From NCBI GenBank assembly GCA_024763185.1, contig JANTFY010000007.1, positions 1 to 24,578 of the forward strand: a DNA stretch of 24,578 nucleotides. Direction: 5' to 3'. The DNA comes from Gammaproteobacteria bacterium. Its GTDB lineage: Bacteria; Pseudomonadota; Gammaproteobacteria; GCA-001735895. The notes under the pieces were generated by a model. The model had not been told where the DNA came from and ran no database searches. It saw nothing but the letters and a program-made list of their open reading frames with translations. Shown in pieces: positions 14,858 through 22,277 of this stretch (position 1 is the first letter of the stretch; each line of letters begins with the position of its first letter). A program made the translations under genes and the position numbers.

Positions 14858-15132
14858 AGATCTTCATCGACGCTTTTTTTTATTGCCAGAAGCAACGGGG
14901 ATGTGCGTTGTATTTCATCGATAACGGCGCGATCAAGATGGCGAATCATGCCGACCGGATTTTCGCGTGCCGACAGCAATGTCAGCCCATCATCCAGGGT
15001 CAGGTAGTGCAGTCCCCGTTCAGCGACTTGGCGCACGAGGGTCGTTTTTCCAGCCTGGCATGGCCCGGCAAGCAATTAATAGGCGACTTTTTCGAGTATT
15101 TTGAAGAATTTTCTGAGTAGGGTGTTTTTCAT
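14806..15132 (-). pseudogene. Broken AAA_14/DUF4143-type ATPase gene
   Basis: Minus-strand reading from ATG 15132: MKNTLLRKFFKILEKVAY, a TAA stop, then LLAGPCQAGKTTLVRQVAER, a Walker A motif (relatives have GPRQ-x-GKTT; here Arg is Cys). Later come LTLDDGLTLLSARENPVGMI and RAVIDEIQR (Walker B) and GRFLLTGSANLMALP (sensor region). Family members continue for about 250 more residues with a DUF4143 domain, but here the gene breaks off at the 51-bp repeat. The in-frame stop at 15076-15078 plus truncation make it clearly non-functional. These ATPases are common, mobile, toxin-antitoxin-like accessory genes in bacteria and archaea. Confidence 0.8.
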
Positions 15133-15155
15133 AGTATTTTTACTTAGCATGGATA

Positions 15156-15390
15156 CGAGTCATTGAAAATAAAGATTTAAAAAGTCTTATTGATAGTAGA
15201 GTGGGAGTGACCGGCTTAAATTCGACATCAGGAACAAGAAGATCGCAGAATCGACCAATTTATATTGACGACCACTTGGGGGGCAAGGAGCGGAAGTTCC
15301 GTAACCGCCCGCTTTGAGCAGCTCACAAAACTAAAGCCTCAGGCTTTGCCGGAGGATATTTGCTTCTTGAGTCCAGGAGGAAATTATTGA
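15156..15390 (+). pseudogene. Unrecognised gene tail with a frameshift
   Basis: One plus-strand frame reads RVIENKDLKSLIDSRVGVTG, then LNSTSGTRRSQNRPIYIDDH and LGGKERKFRNRPL before TGA at 15315-15317. The neighbouring frame takes over near 15312 with FEQLTKLKPQALPEDICFLS and PGGNY, ending TGA at 15388-15390. Joined, they form a plausible C-terminal segment of about 78 residues. No start codon or upstream body is present, because the AAA pseudogene begins next to it. The final TGA overlaps an ATG (TGATG), a common operon joint. I cannot assign a family. Confidence 0.35.
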
Positions 15391-15437
15391 TGAGTACGGT
15401 GACTGTTGATGTTGCGGTTAACTTGAATACTCGCTAG
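15390..15437 (+). pseudogene. 15-residue gene start, truncated
   Basis: ATG 15390 overlaps the preceding stop (TGATG) and has a near-perfect ribosome-binding site (CAGGAGG) about ten bases upstream. It codes MSTVTVDVAVNLNTR, then TAG. The good initiation region with such a short product suggests the first codons of a gene whose body was deleted. Confidence 0.3.
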
Positions 15438-15549
15438 CGTGTTTAAAAAAACCGTTGAGTTACCTTACTGTTAACCTGTAAAAACGGTCTCCCCAGCCTG
15501 GGGTTAAAGCGTGAGTGAAGTGCTTGATTATATTGGCATTGTGGTACCA

Positions 15550-15735
15550 TCAATCTGCCCCCGATTTCTGTTTCGCCTGAGAATCCAATATTTCCCATTC
15601 CTTGGTTGTATCTTTCTCCAGGTAAGGGATACCGAGGAATTTTTTCACGACTACACGCTCGCCATTTTCCCTGATATAGCTCCCTGTGGTGCAGCCACTG
15701 ACCAGTATCAATAAAACCCATATTATTTTTTTCAT
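15550..15735 (-). CDS. Small lipoprotein
   Basis: A 61-residue product starting MKKIIWVLLILVSGCTTGSY. The lipobox LVSG|C places the lipidated Cys at position 15, and Thr-Thr after it favours outer-membrane sorting. The mature part of 47 residues is charged (RENGERVVVKKFLGIPYLEK) with no known domain. AAAGG lies eight bases before the ATG. A longer frame on the same strand in another phase (15443-15784) is not convincing. A perfect 16-base palindrome at 15820-15835 lies 84 bases upstream and may be an operator. Confidence 0.7.
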   Translation of the reverse strand: MKKIIWVLLILVSGCTTGSYIRENGERVVVKKFLGIPYLEKDTTKEWEILDSQAKQKSGAD

Positions 15736-15819
15736 CCGAACAGCCTTTATTTGACAGAATTGAGAAGCGAAAAGAAATCAACAACAGGGTATTAAAAAAG
15801 AACCTTCATTCGTTTTAAA

Positions 15820-15835
15820 CCATCACGCGTGATGG
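15820..15835. promoter_or_regulatory. Perfect 16-bp palindrome, candidate operator
   Basis: CCATCACGCGTGATGG is its own reverse complement. It lies in an intergenic gap upstream of the small lipoprotein gene and downstream of the broken glucosidase gene. Its length and symmetry fit a dimeric repressor site; there is no T-tract, so it is not a terminator. The cognate regulator is unknown. Confidence 0.4.
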
Positions 15836-15868
15836 ACTGTTACCCGTTAAATTTCATTATGCAAAAGC

Positions 15869-16257
15869 TTACAGGTTTGCTCCAGGCACGCACCAGCAGC
15901 ATGTCGTATTAAAAAATGCTGAAGTGTTTCCCTGTCTGTATCCGTTTTGTGATGCCTGGAATTCGTTAAGTGCATTTAACAGAGGCGTCATATACAGAGG
16001 TGGACCCTGAAAACGGGTTAAGGTCAACAGGGTGCGCTGCAAGGTTTCTATCAGCTCATGATCACCTGACATGAATGCGGCGAGGCCGATAATAATACCG
16101 TCACGGGCCCAGACCCGGCGGTAATGGTCATGCTCGCTGCGGCTGGCAGAAAACCGTCCTCGTTGCTGCAACTGTGCAGCAGGGTGAGGGCCTGCTGGTA
16201 GCCTTCACTATCAACTGCATCGGACTGCGTTTGATCCGAACGAGGATCGTGTCTCAT
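15869..16257 (-). pseudogene. Frameshifted and truncated glucosidase/debranching-enzyme-like gene
   Basis: From ATG 16257 (GGAGA six bases upstream) the frame reads MRHDPRSDQTQSDAVDSEGY and goes on QQALTLLHSCSNEDGFLPA. At about 16135-16150 the reading shifts frame to SEHDHYRRVWARDGIIIGLA, AFMSGDHELIETLQRTLLTL and TRFQGP. The 'Y-R-R-V-W-A-R-D-G-x-x-x-G-L-A' and 'E-L-I-E-T-x-x-x-T-L-x-T-L' motifs are typical of the (alpha/alpha)6-barrel amylo-alpha-1,6-glucosidase-like hydrolases. After FQGP similarity to that family ends, although they have about 300 more residues. It is the last member of a minus-strand sugar-metabolism operon, 51 bases after the 106-residue protein gene. Loss of most of the barrel means no activity. 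Confidence 0.65.
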
Positions 16258-16308
16258 TTTATTTCTCCGATAAGGCAGGAAGTCACGCTTTATATTATTT
16301 ATTCGCGC

Positions 16309-16629
16309 TTAATCGTGGATAATCAAACGGTTTTCGCCAGCATCGATGTCCACTGTAAGGCCGGCGGTATCAGCCGCGGAGCCAATCTCCTGTAAGTCGG
16401 GGATGTTATTTTGTTCGGCCAAAATAGACATTGTCTTGGCCGCCTGGCAGTAAGTCAATAAGCCGGATTCTTTACGGCAGTCGCAGGCCGTTGCATCCAG
16501 GTTGAAAACAAACCCCGCCGGCATTACCAGAATAACAGGCTCTTCGCGCATCACCTGGGTCTTGATCTTGGCCAGTGTTGCCTTGTCATCATGCCACTCC
16601 AGTTTGGGCATATTGCTGTAATCACGCAT
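16309..16629 (-). CDS. Conserved-looking 106-residue protein of unknown function
   Basis: AAGGAGA lies seven bases before the start, so translation is well supported. The product has three cysteines in a C-x-C-x9-C pattern (C49, C51, C61), a hydrophobic strand (PVILVMPAGFVF, 31-42) and an acidic C-terminus (VDIDAGENRLIIHD). There is no signal peptide, so it is cytoplasmic. The cysteines might bind a metal. It sits between the fructose-bisphosphate aldolase gene (46-base gap) and the broken glucosidase gene, so a link to sugar-phosphate metabolism is possible by context only. I do not recognise the family. Confidence 0.65.
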   Translation of the reverse strand: MRDYSNMPKLEWHDDKATLAKIKTQVMREEPVILVMPAGFVFNLDATACDCRKESGLLTYCQAAKTMSILAEQNNIPDLQEIGSAADTAGLTVDIDAGENRLIIHD

Positions 16630-16675
16630 GTTCGTCTCCTTATCATCTTAGTTGCAAATCTTAAGTTCTCACCCG

Positions 16676-17701
16676 TTATTCTGCACTGTTTTCCATATCC
16701 GAATGATACCCGCCGTGTTGTGCGGAGCTGTTCAGGCGGGCACGCTTTAACAAATCCTGTTGGGCTGCAGCGGTATTTTCCGGTTTCCCCTGCCAGGTTT
16801 GCAGGGCGGTTTGCTGCAAGGCCCGTCCATAGGAAATGCTGAGGTTCCATGGCGCGTTCTGGCCTTGTTGGTTGATGGCATTGAGGTTGACGGTAGCTTC
16901 CTCCGGACCCTGCCCACCGGACAGAAAATTAATACTGGGCACGGCGGCCGGCACACAACGCTTCAGCACCTTCATGGTGGCGGCCGCTACTTCATCGGGT
17001 GCGGCGCGGCGGCAGTTCTTGCCGGGCAGTACCATGTTGGGTTTGAGGATCATTAATTCGAGTACGACTTGATGTCGGTGCAGGGCATGAAACACGGCAT
17101 GTTGAACCGCTTCGGTGACTTCGGCATGGCGGTCAATATCATGCTCGCCATCCATTAACACCTCCGGCTCGACAATCGGAACCAGGCCTTCTTCCTGACA
17201 TACGGCGGCATAGCGGGCCAGCATTTCGGCATTGGCCTCGATGCCGTGCCGGGTAGGAGTATGTTTGTCGATGGCGTAGACCTCGCGCCACTTGGCGAAG
17301 CGCGCGCCCTGCTGTTTGTAACCTCGTAGCCGGTCAGCCAGGCCGTCAAGCCCCTGGGTGATCAGGTCGCCGGGGGACAGCGCCAGTGGTATCTTGCCCT
17401 TGTCGACCTTGATGCCTGGCACGATGTTTTGTGCCCAGGCCGCTTCGGCAATGGTCTGGCCTGCATCGGTTTGCTGTCCCAGGGTTTCCTCGAACAGGAT
17501 AATACCGCTGATATACTGGCCTAGACCCTCGGTGGTCACCAGTAGGCTGCGCCAGGCGCGGCGGCTTTCTTCGGTTGACTCCAGGTCAATGGCCTTGAAG
17601 CGTTTGGCAATAGTCGGGGCGCTTTCGTCCGCCGCCAGCACGCCGCGGCCTTTTTGCACCATGTCCTTAATCGTGTTTTCGAGTTCTGTGGTGTATTGCA
17701 T
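16676..17701 (-). CDS. Class I fructose-bisphosphate aldolase
   Basis: The 341-residue cytoplasmic enzyme cleaves fructose-1,6-bisphosphate to glyceraldehyde-3-phosphate and dihydroxyacetone phosphate by Schiff-base chemistry. The sequence follows the eukaryote-type class I family: GRGVLAADESAPTIAKRF (18-35), 'LLVTTEGLGQYISGIILFEE' (53-72), 'GLVPIVEPEVLMDGEHDI' (172-189), the Schiff-base K220 in ELMILKPNMVLPG and INFLSGGQGPEEATVNLNAI. The usual C-terminal Tyr region is present in altered form. The start codon overlaps the stop of the upstream flavoprotein gene by one base (TAATG), so the two are coupled. In this operon it would supply triose phosphates alongside a former phosphoketolase. Confidence 0.95.
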   Translation of the reverse strand: MQYTTELENTIKDMVQKGRGVLAADESAPTIAKRFKAIDLESTEESRRAWRSLLVTTEGLGQYISGIILFEETLGQQTDAGQTIAEAAWAQNIVPGIKVDKGKIPLALSPGDLITQGLDGLADRLRGYKQQGARFAKWREVYAIDKHTPTRHGIEANAEMLARYAAVCQEEGLVPIVEPEVLMDGEHDIDRHAEVTEAVQHAVFHALHRHQVVLELMILKPNMVLPGKNCRRAAPDEVAAATMKVLKRCVPAAVPSINFLSGGQGPEEATVNLNAINQQGQNAPWNLSISYGRALQQTALQTWQGKPENTAAAQQDLLKRARLNSSAQHGGYHSDMENSAE

Positions 17702-19128
17702 TACGATTCTCCTGTTTTATGTACGTTTGCTTTGGCCATGGTCTGGCGAACAGCCTGTACGAAAGATTCATTTAATGTTGGATGTGGATGAATGGCGCCG
17801 GCAATTGCCTGTATGGGTAAACCCGCCTTCACCAATAGCGCGGCTTCACCCATCAGTTCACCGGCGCCTTCCACCAGGGCGTGCACACCAATAACTTTAG
17901 CGCTGGCTTTATCAAACACTATCTTTAGTATACCGCTGTCATTGCCGGCAATCTGGGCCCGCGCATCCTGCTTAAAGTTGTAGCGGGCAACGCCCACATC
18001 CATACCGGCAGCTTTAGCCTGGGCTTCGGTCAAGCCGGCGATACCGATTTCAGGTTCGCTAAAAATCACCGCGCTATTGGTGGCAGGGTCAGGAAACGGG
18101 ATGGGTTGACCGAGCAGGTGGCGGGCCAGGGCCAGGCCCTGGGCCGTGGCCCAGTGGGCAAACATGGGCTGGCCAATGGCATCGCCCACGGCATAAATGC
18201 CGGGCTCGGTGGTTTCTAATATGTCATTCACCTGTATGCCATGCCGGTCGTGTTTTACCGCCGTGGTGTCAAGACCCAGTCCTTCCACGTTGGGACGGCG
18301 CCCCGTTACCATGAGAACGGTATCGGTAATGTGATGCTGTTTGGCGCCGGCCTGATCGGTGTATTCCACAAACACACTCTGGCCGGAATGAACAATGGAC
18401 TCGACCTGGCACTGGGTCCGAATCTCGATCGATTCCTGCTGCATGCGTTGTTGCAAGTGCATGGCCAGTTCCTCATCCACCGGGCCAAGAATACGTGGCG
18501 CGGCTTCCAGTAGGGTTACCTCAGTGCCCAGGGTATTAAAAACCTGCCCCAGTTCAACACCGATGGGGCCACCACCAATGATCACCAGTTTCTCAGGAAT
18601 AGGGTCAATATTAAGAATGCTTTCACTGTCGTGGACCCGAGGGTGATCGATGCCATGGATGGGGGGCATGATCGGGACCGAGCCGGTGGCCAGTATCGCC
18701 TTGTCGAACTGGATTTCCAGCTCGGAGCCGTCTTCCTGCTGGATCATCGCAGAACGTGAACCCAGCAGGCGGCACTGGCCAAAGCGGGATTCCAGAGTCG
18801 GCAGTTGATGGGTATGTTGCAGGGCGGCTTCGCTGCGGCGTTTTAAAATGGCGTGTTTACGCGCCAGTACGTCGGACCAGTTTACCGTTACATCCTGGGT
18901 GGGCAGGCATAAACCGAAATCGCCTGCCTCTCTGAGTTCACGCAAACGGCGGGCGGATTCGCGAAAAATTTTTGACGGGATACAGCCTTCAAACAGACAG
19001 GTGCCGCCAAGGCCGGGGCCTTTTTCGACTAACAGTACCGACTTGCCGGCAGAGGCCAGGGCCATGGCCGTTGGTGTGCCGCCGGGGCCGCCACCGATGA
19101 CCAGGTATTCAACGTGTTGTATTGTCAT
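17701..19128 (-). CDS. Dihydrolipoamide-dehydrogenase-like flavoprotein
   Basis: A 475-residue pyridine nucleotide-disulfide oxidoreductase. The start at 19128 is supported by GAGGA eight bases upstream and by the FAD-binding motif following at once (YLVIGGGPGG, 8-17); the frame is open further upstream but overlaps the phosphoketolase remnant. The redox disulfide is C44-L-F-E-G-C49 followed by IPSK, where typical E3 enzymes have CLNVGC. The NAD-binding motif is LVIIGGGPIGVELGQ, the second FAD motif GIYAVGDAIG, and the C-terminal catalytic motif HPHPTLNES. It is probably a lipoamide dehydrogenase, but other disulfide oxidoreductases share this layout. No E1/E2 genes lie nearby. Confidence 0.88.
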   Translation of the reverse strand: MTIQHVEYLVIGGGPGGTPTAMALASAGKSVLLVEKGPGLGGTCLFEGCIPSKIFRESARRLRELREAGDFGLCLPTQDVTVNWSDVLARKHAILKRRSEAALQHTHQLPTLESRFGQCRLLGSRSAMIQQEDGSELEIQFDKAILATGSVPIMPPIHGIDHPRVHDSESILNIDPIPEKLVIIGGGPIGVELGQVFNTLGTEVTLLEAAPRILGPVDEELAMHLQQRMQQESIEIRTQCQVESIVHSGQSVFVEYTDQAGAKQHHITDTVLMVTGRRPNVEGLGLDTTAVKHDRHGIQVNDILETTEPGIYAVGDAIGQPMFAHWATAQGLALARHLLGQPIPFPDPATNSAVIFSEPEIGIAGLTEAQAKAAGMDVGVARYNFKQDARAQIAGNDSGILKIVFDKASAKVIGVHALVEGAGELMGEAALLVKAGLPIQAIAGAIHPHPTLNESFVQAVRQTMAKANVHKTGES

Positions 19129-19139
19129 TGTGATATTCC

Positions 19140-19640
19140 TCGTTATTGTTGTTTTGCGACGCGCTCCAGCACCAGTCTCGAATCTCCGGCATGTCTGCAC
19201 CGTGTTCGGTAATGTATTGCTGGTGCTCAATCCGTTTATCGTGCATGTGTTGTTTCAGGTAGGCGCCCTGGGACTCCAACCCGTCAACCCGGTCGATGAC
19301 ATTGATCCGGTCACGTCTGTTCAGACAATGCCCGGTGAAACACACGGTGGTGTTGGCATCGGGTGGTAAATAAACTTGCACGATGTTTGCCTTCTTGTTG
19401 ACCACATGATCGATGAAGCCGGGGTCCTGGTGCGGAAAGCCGTTGTGATCCTGGCGCCAGACATGCGAGGTCAGCGGGATATTCAGCGAGGCGATGGGTC
19501 GCCGCCAGGTAATTTCCTGGCTCACCTTAAGCCACTTGGCGTGCTGGTTGAACATGGAACCCACGATATGAATAAAGGCCTCGTAACAGGAAAACAATCC
19601 ATGGCGATAACCCAGCCCTGTGCAGACGGTGCCCACCCTG
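19140..19640 (-). pseudogene. Phosphoketolase remnant with large deletions
   Basis: The minus strand carries two recognisable parts of xylulose-5-/fructose-6-phosphate phosphoketolase. RHGLFSCYEAFIHIVGSMFN, then QHAKWLKVSQEITWRRPIAS and LTSHVWRQDHNGFPHQDPGF (through LPPDANT) is a highly conserved central block. Directly after GHCLN it jumps to DRINVIDRVDGLESQGAYLK and HDKRIEHQQYITEHGADMPE IRDW, which is the enzyme's extreme C-terminus. About 150 residues between them and about 500 N-terminal residues, including most of the thiamine-diphosphate site, are missing. The first conserved block also seems damaged upstream of RHG. The C-terminus runs on past the usual Trp and overlaps the next gene's start. 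It heads the operon with the flavoprotein and aldolase. Confidence 0.85.
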
Positions 19641-19739
19641 CACAACACGATGACCCACGTCGGCCGGTTGCAGGGATGGCCGTTTTTTTGACAGCCATTC
19701 GTGCAGGATGTGCAAGGCCTGTGCGTTGTTCAGCATAAG

Positions 19740-20144
19740 CTATACCGCGAAACCGGGATGCCCGGGACCCATTTGCAGCCAGAACACGGCGTCAAACAGG
19801 AACCACTGCAGAAAAATAAAACCCACGATCGCCAACAGCGCCATGATGACCGCAGCCAGCAGCGCGTCGCCAAAACCGTCAACCTCAAAGCCGGGCACCA
19901 TAGCGGCAGTAATTTTTATCATCAGCGCATTGATCAGCAGTGCGAATAGACCAAACGTGAGCACGGTCAGTGGCAAGGTCAGTACCCACAGCAATGGGCG
20001 AATAAAGGCATTGATGGCGCCCAATACCAGGGCTGCCAACAACAAACCACCGGCAGATCGTGCCCGTACGCCGGGCACCAGAACCGTGACCAGCCATAAT
20101 CCTGTTGCGGTAATCAACCAGATAGCCAACAATCCGATCAGCAT
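19740..20144 (-). CDS. Phage-holin-4 / YvlD-like 4-TM membrane protein
   Basis: The 134-residue protein has four hydrophobic helices (about 2-24, 32-52, 56-78 and 93-117) with the pattern AALVLGAINAFIRPLLWVLTLPLTVLTFGLFALLINALMI that marks the Phage_holin_4_2/YvlD family. Despite the name, chromosomal members are not phage lysis proteins and have no settled function. AAGGGG lies six bases before the ATG. It lies upstream of the phosphoketolase remnant on the same strand, and no phage genes are nearby. Confidence 0.85.
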   Translation of the reverse strand: MLIGLLAIWLITATGLWLVTVLVPGVRARSAGGLLLAALVLGAINAFIRPLLWVLTLPLTVLTFGLFALLINALMIKITAAMVPGFEVDGFGDALLAAVIMALLAIVGFIFLQWFLFDAVFWLQMGPGHPGFAV

Positions 20145-20204
20145 GACGAACCCCTTTGTTTTTTCATGCCGGCAGTATGCGGCTATTCAGTAGGTCTGGA
20201 TGCA

Positions 20205-20402
20205 ACCTGGGTGACAGCAGTATGATTCTGATCTTGATGTACTTCTTTTCGTCAACAGCATGAATTTCTCATCGGGTGATAGATACAGCGGAGACAAATA
20301 TGACGGCACAATTCAGCTGTATCGAGATCGGGGCAGCAAGCGGGATACCAAATTTGGCCTGCATCATTTCAGTGCCTCAACACGCAAGCACGCAGTGTCC
20401 CT
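20205..20402 (+). pseudogene. Truncated duplicate of the SpoIIAA-like gene and its leader
   Basis: From 20205 the DNA matches the leader of the gene at 22278 almost base for base (GGGTGACAGCAGTAT, TCTGATCTTGATGTACTTCT, AGCATGAATTTCTCATCGGG), then the ribosome site GCGGAGAC and MTAQFSCIEI. After about 15 codons the copy jumps roughly 160 bases, resuming at GATACCAAATTTGGCCTGC out of frame, and ends in TAA at 20402 giving a 34-residue product with a nonsense tail. The leader here is uninterrupted and preserves the state before the element at 22001-22257 inserted in the other copy. Confidence 0.85.
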
Positions 20403-20447
20403 AACGATGGGGGGCAAGGTTATTACTATTAACTTACGGTATTCAAG

Positions 20448-21863
20448 GTGCCGGAATTGAATGGATTTTGGCAGGAGCTTGGCAAGTGGGTAGTCGCTAC
20501 CCACCTCGGCCTGATTGTCGGGTCGTTGGTCATGCTTGTGCTGCTCTCCGGGATGCTGCGTCAACGGCGCAACCCGGCGGGCTCGGCGGCATGGCTGGTG
20601 TTCATGCTGGCGATACCCTATCTTGGGGTTCCGCTTTATCTCTTCATCGGCACCCGCAAACTCAGACGTCTGGTGACGCGCAAACGTGCAATCTTTTCCG
20701 GACGCATCACCGATGACGAAGGATTAACCCCGCTGCAGCGTCTGCTCGTGGCACTCGGGGCACCAGCGCCCAATCTGGCGTCAGAGTTTTCGGTTCATGC
20801 CGACGCCACGGCAGCCCAGGCGGCGCTGTTCGTTCTTCTCGATACAGCACAGACTAGCATAGATGTCGAGGTATTCATTCTTGGTGATGATGCCATCGGA
20901 GAGCGCTTTATCGATCAGCTTGCTGCCTGCGCTGCCCGCGGGGTACGCGTGCGGTTGCTGCTTGATGGAGTCGGCTCCTTTGCGTTGCGACGGAAACATC
21001 TGCAAAGGGTCATTGAGGCCGGAGGCAGGGTGACATGGTTTGTTCCCGTACTGCATGTGCCGTTACGCGGACGAACCAACCTGAGAAACCACCGTAAACT
21101 TGTCGTAGTGGATGGGCGGCGGGTCTGGTCCGGTGGGCGCAACATTGCCTCTGAATACCTGCAACCGGAAACTGAAAGTCAGTGGGTCGATTTCAGTTAT
21201 TCCCTGGCCGGGCCTGTGGTTGCGGATTTTCGGGCGGTGTTTGAGGCGGATTGGGAGTTCGCATCCGGGGAAGCAACGAGTGGTCCGGAATCCCGGCCTG
21301 AAGCAGCGGAAGAGAAGAGGGGATTACACCCGGTTCAGCTGGTGCCATCGGGGCCGGACATGCTGGAGGATGTGTTGCCGAACGTGATCGGCGAGCTCAT
21401 TGCCGGCGCCCGTGAAAGAGTCATCCTTGTCACCCCTTATTTTGTTCCCAGTGAGATGCTGCAACAGTTGCTCTGTATCGCGGCCCGTCGCGGTACACGC
21501 ATCGACATCGTACTCCCCCAGCGCTCCAATCATCGCATCGCGGACTTTGTCCGTAACCGTTTTTTGCGCGAGCTGTATACTGCGGGTGTCCATATTCACG
21601 TCCTGCCCAAAGCGATGCTGCATGCCAAGGTACTCTGCGTAGACCTCCACAGTGCGCTTGTCGGCTCGGCTAATTTCGACCAGCGCAGCCTCTATTTGAA
21701 CTTCGAGCTCATGACGCTACTCAGCGCCAGGGAGGATGTCGAAGCTGTATCCCAATGGGTCGAAACCTTGATGGCACGAACACAGCCCTGGACCGAGGGG
21801 CGACACGGTGCCGTGCGGGAAACGCTTGAAGGGCTACTGACAATTACCACCTTCCAACTCTAA
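20448..21863 (+). CDS. cls: Cardiolipin synthase (phospholipase D family)
   Basis: A 471-residue inner-membrane enzyme that makes cardiolipin by phosphatidyl transfer. Two N-terminal helices (about 17-36 and 47-67) are followed by 'FIGTRKLRR'. Both HKD motifs are complete: H215-R-K217 with D222 in NHRKLVVVDGRRVWSGGRN, and H392-A-K394 with D399 in LHAKVLCVDLHSALVGSANF. Length agrees with Cls-type enzymes (about 480). The best start is the GTG at 20448; no good Shine-Dalgarno is seen and no in-frame ATG lies before the first helix. It stands between the broken and intact SpoIIAA-like copies, so it may have been captured or bracketed by that duplication. Confidence 0.93.
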   Translation: MPELNGFWQELGKWVVATHLGLIVGSLVMLVLLSGMLRQRRNPAGSAAWLVFMLAIPYLGVPLYLFIGTRKLRRLVTRKRAIFSGRITDDEGLTPLQRLLVALGAPAPNLASEFSVHADATAAQAALFVLLDTAQTSIDVEVFILGDDAIGERFIDQLAACAARGVRVRLLLDGVGSFALRRKHLQRVIEAGGRVTWFVPVLHVPLRGRTNLRNHRKLVVVDGRRVWSGGRNIASEYLQPETESQWVDFSYSLAGPVVADFRAVFEADWEFASGEATSGPESRPEAAEEKRGLHPVQLVPSGPDMLEDVLPNVIGELIAGARERVILVTPYFVPSEMLQQLLCIAARRGTRIDIVLPQRSNHRIADFVRNRFLRELYTAGVHIHVLPKAMLHAKVLCVDLHSALVGSANFDQRSLYLNFELMTLLSAREDVEAVSQWVETLMARTQPWTEGRHGAVRETLEGLLTITTFQL

Positions 21864-21919
21864 TCGTACCGACTCATGTGAACAAACAGTTGGTGAAGTG
21901 GTTTTTAACTTAATCTGAC

Positions 21920-22000
21920 ACCTGGGTGACAGCAGTATATCTCTGATCTTGATGTACTTCTTTATATCAATAGCATGAATTTCTCATCGGGTGATATATA
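21920..22000 (+). promoter_or_regulatory. Duplicated leader of the SpoIIAA-like gene (distal part)
   Basis: This 81-base segment is closely similar to 20205-20285. Its conservation between copies suggests it holds the promoter; a TTGATG and a TAGCAT 16 bases further on could serve as -35 and -10. In this copy it has been pushed 257 bases plus a duplicated 6-base target away from the gene by the inserted element. Confidence 0.45.
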
Positions 22001-22257
22001 CCCAAGCTCCTTGAAGATGCAGGTTTCAGAGTTCATGTATCCAGTCAGAGCAAGGCGCAATCCGCAGGAAATGGCTAGCCCTTTTCAAGGGTTGCAACGC
22101 AGCACTGGCTGGATACATGAGCTCCCTTAGGGCATGGCGAGAAGCCCCCATCTTCTGCGTTATGGAATCTTGAACTAGATGGCTAGTCCTGCGATTCCAC
22201 GCCTTGAGTATGAGCGCTTCTCGCCATGCTGAAATCAGCATCTTCAAGGAGCTTGGG
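22001..22257. mobile_element. 257-bp MITE-like palindromic element with 6-bp target duplication
   Basis: The ends are a perfect 20-base inverted repeat (CCCAAGCTCCTTGAAGATGC at 22001-22020, complement at 22238-22257), extending imperfectly to about 29 bases. TATATA flanks both sides (21995-22000 and 22258-22263). The paralogous leader at 20276-20290 has a single TAGATA at this point and no insert, so a 6-base target duplication is supported directly. Inside are more inverted pairs: 22034-22044 with 22109-22119, 22132-22145 with 22216-22229, 22163-22169 with 22193-22199, and a small hairpin at 22079-22091. No open frame of transposase size fits. It is a non-autonomous element with strong folding capacity. 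The parent transposon is not in the window. Confidence 0.85.
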
Positions 22258-22277
22258 TATATACAACGGAGACAAAT

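Noticed and set aside
15329..15349. AAAGCC-TCA-GGCTTT hairpin, considered as a terminator or riboswitch piece.
   Set aside because: No T-tract, and it lies inside a protein-like frame; no riboswitch core could be traced around it.
15490..15503. CCCCAGCCTGGGG hairpin, considered as a terminator for the lipoprotein gene.
   Set aside because: Stem is only five pairs with a tight loop and no T-tract on either strand at the right place.
16655..16665. Another CTTAAG core upstream of the 106-residue protein gene, considered as a fourth PmrA-like site.
   Set aside because: No second half site 11 bases away on either side and no ACTCAG or GATT context, so it does not match the three-site pattern.
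19527..19736. 70-residue minus-strand frame starting MLNNAQALHILHEWL next to the phosphoketolase remnant.
   Set aside because: Its second half is the wrong frame of the remnant, and the first 25 residues match nothing I can name, so a separate gene is not supported.
19740..20144. Holin-like protein, considered as evidence of a prophage.
   Set aside because: The chromosomal YvlD/holin-4 family is not phage-specific and there are no other phage genes nearby.
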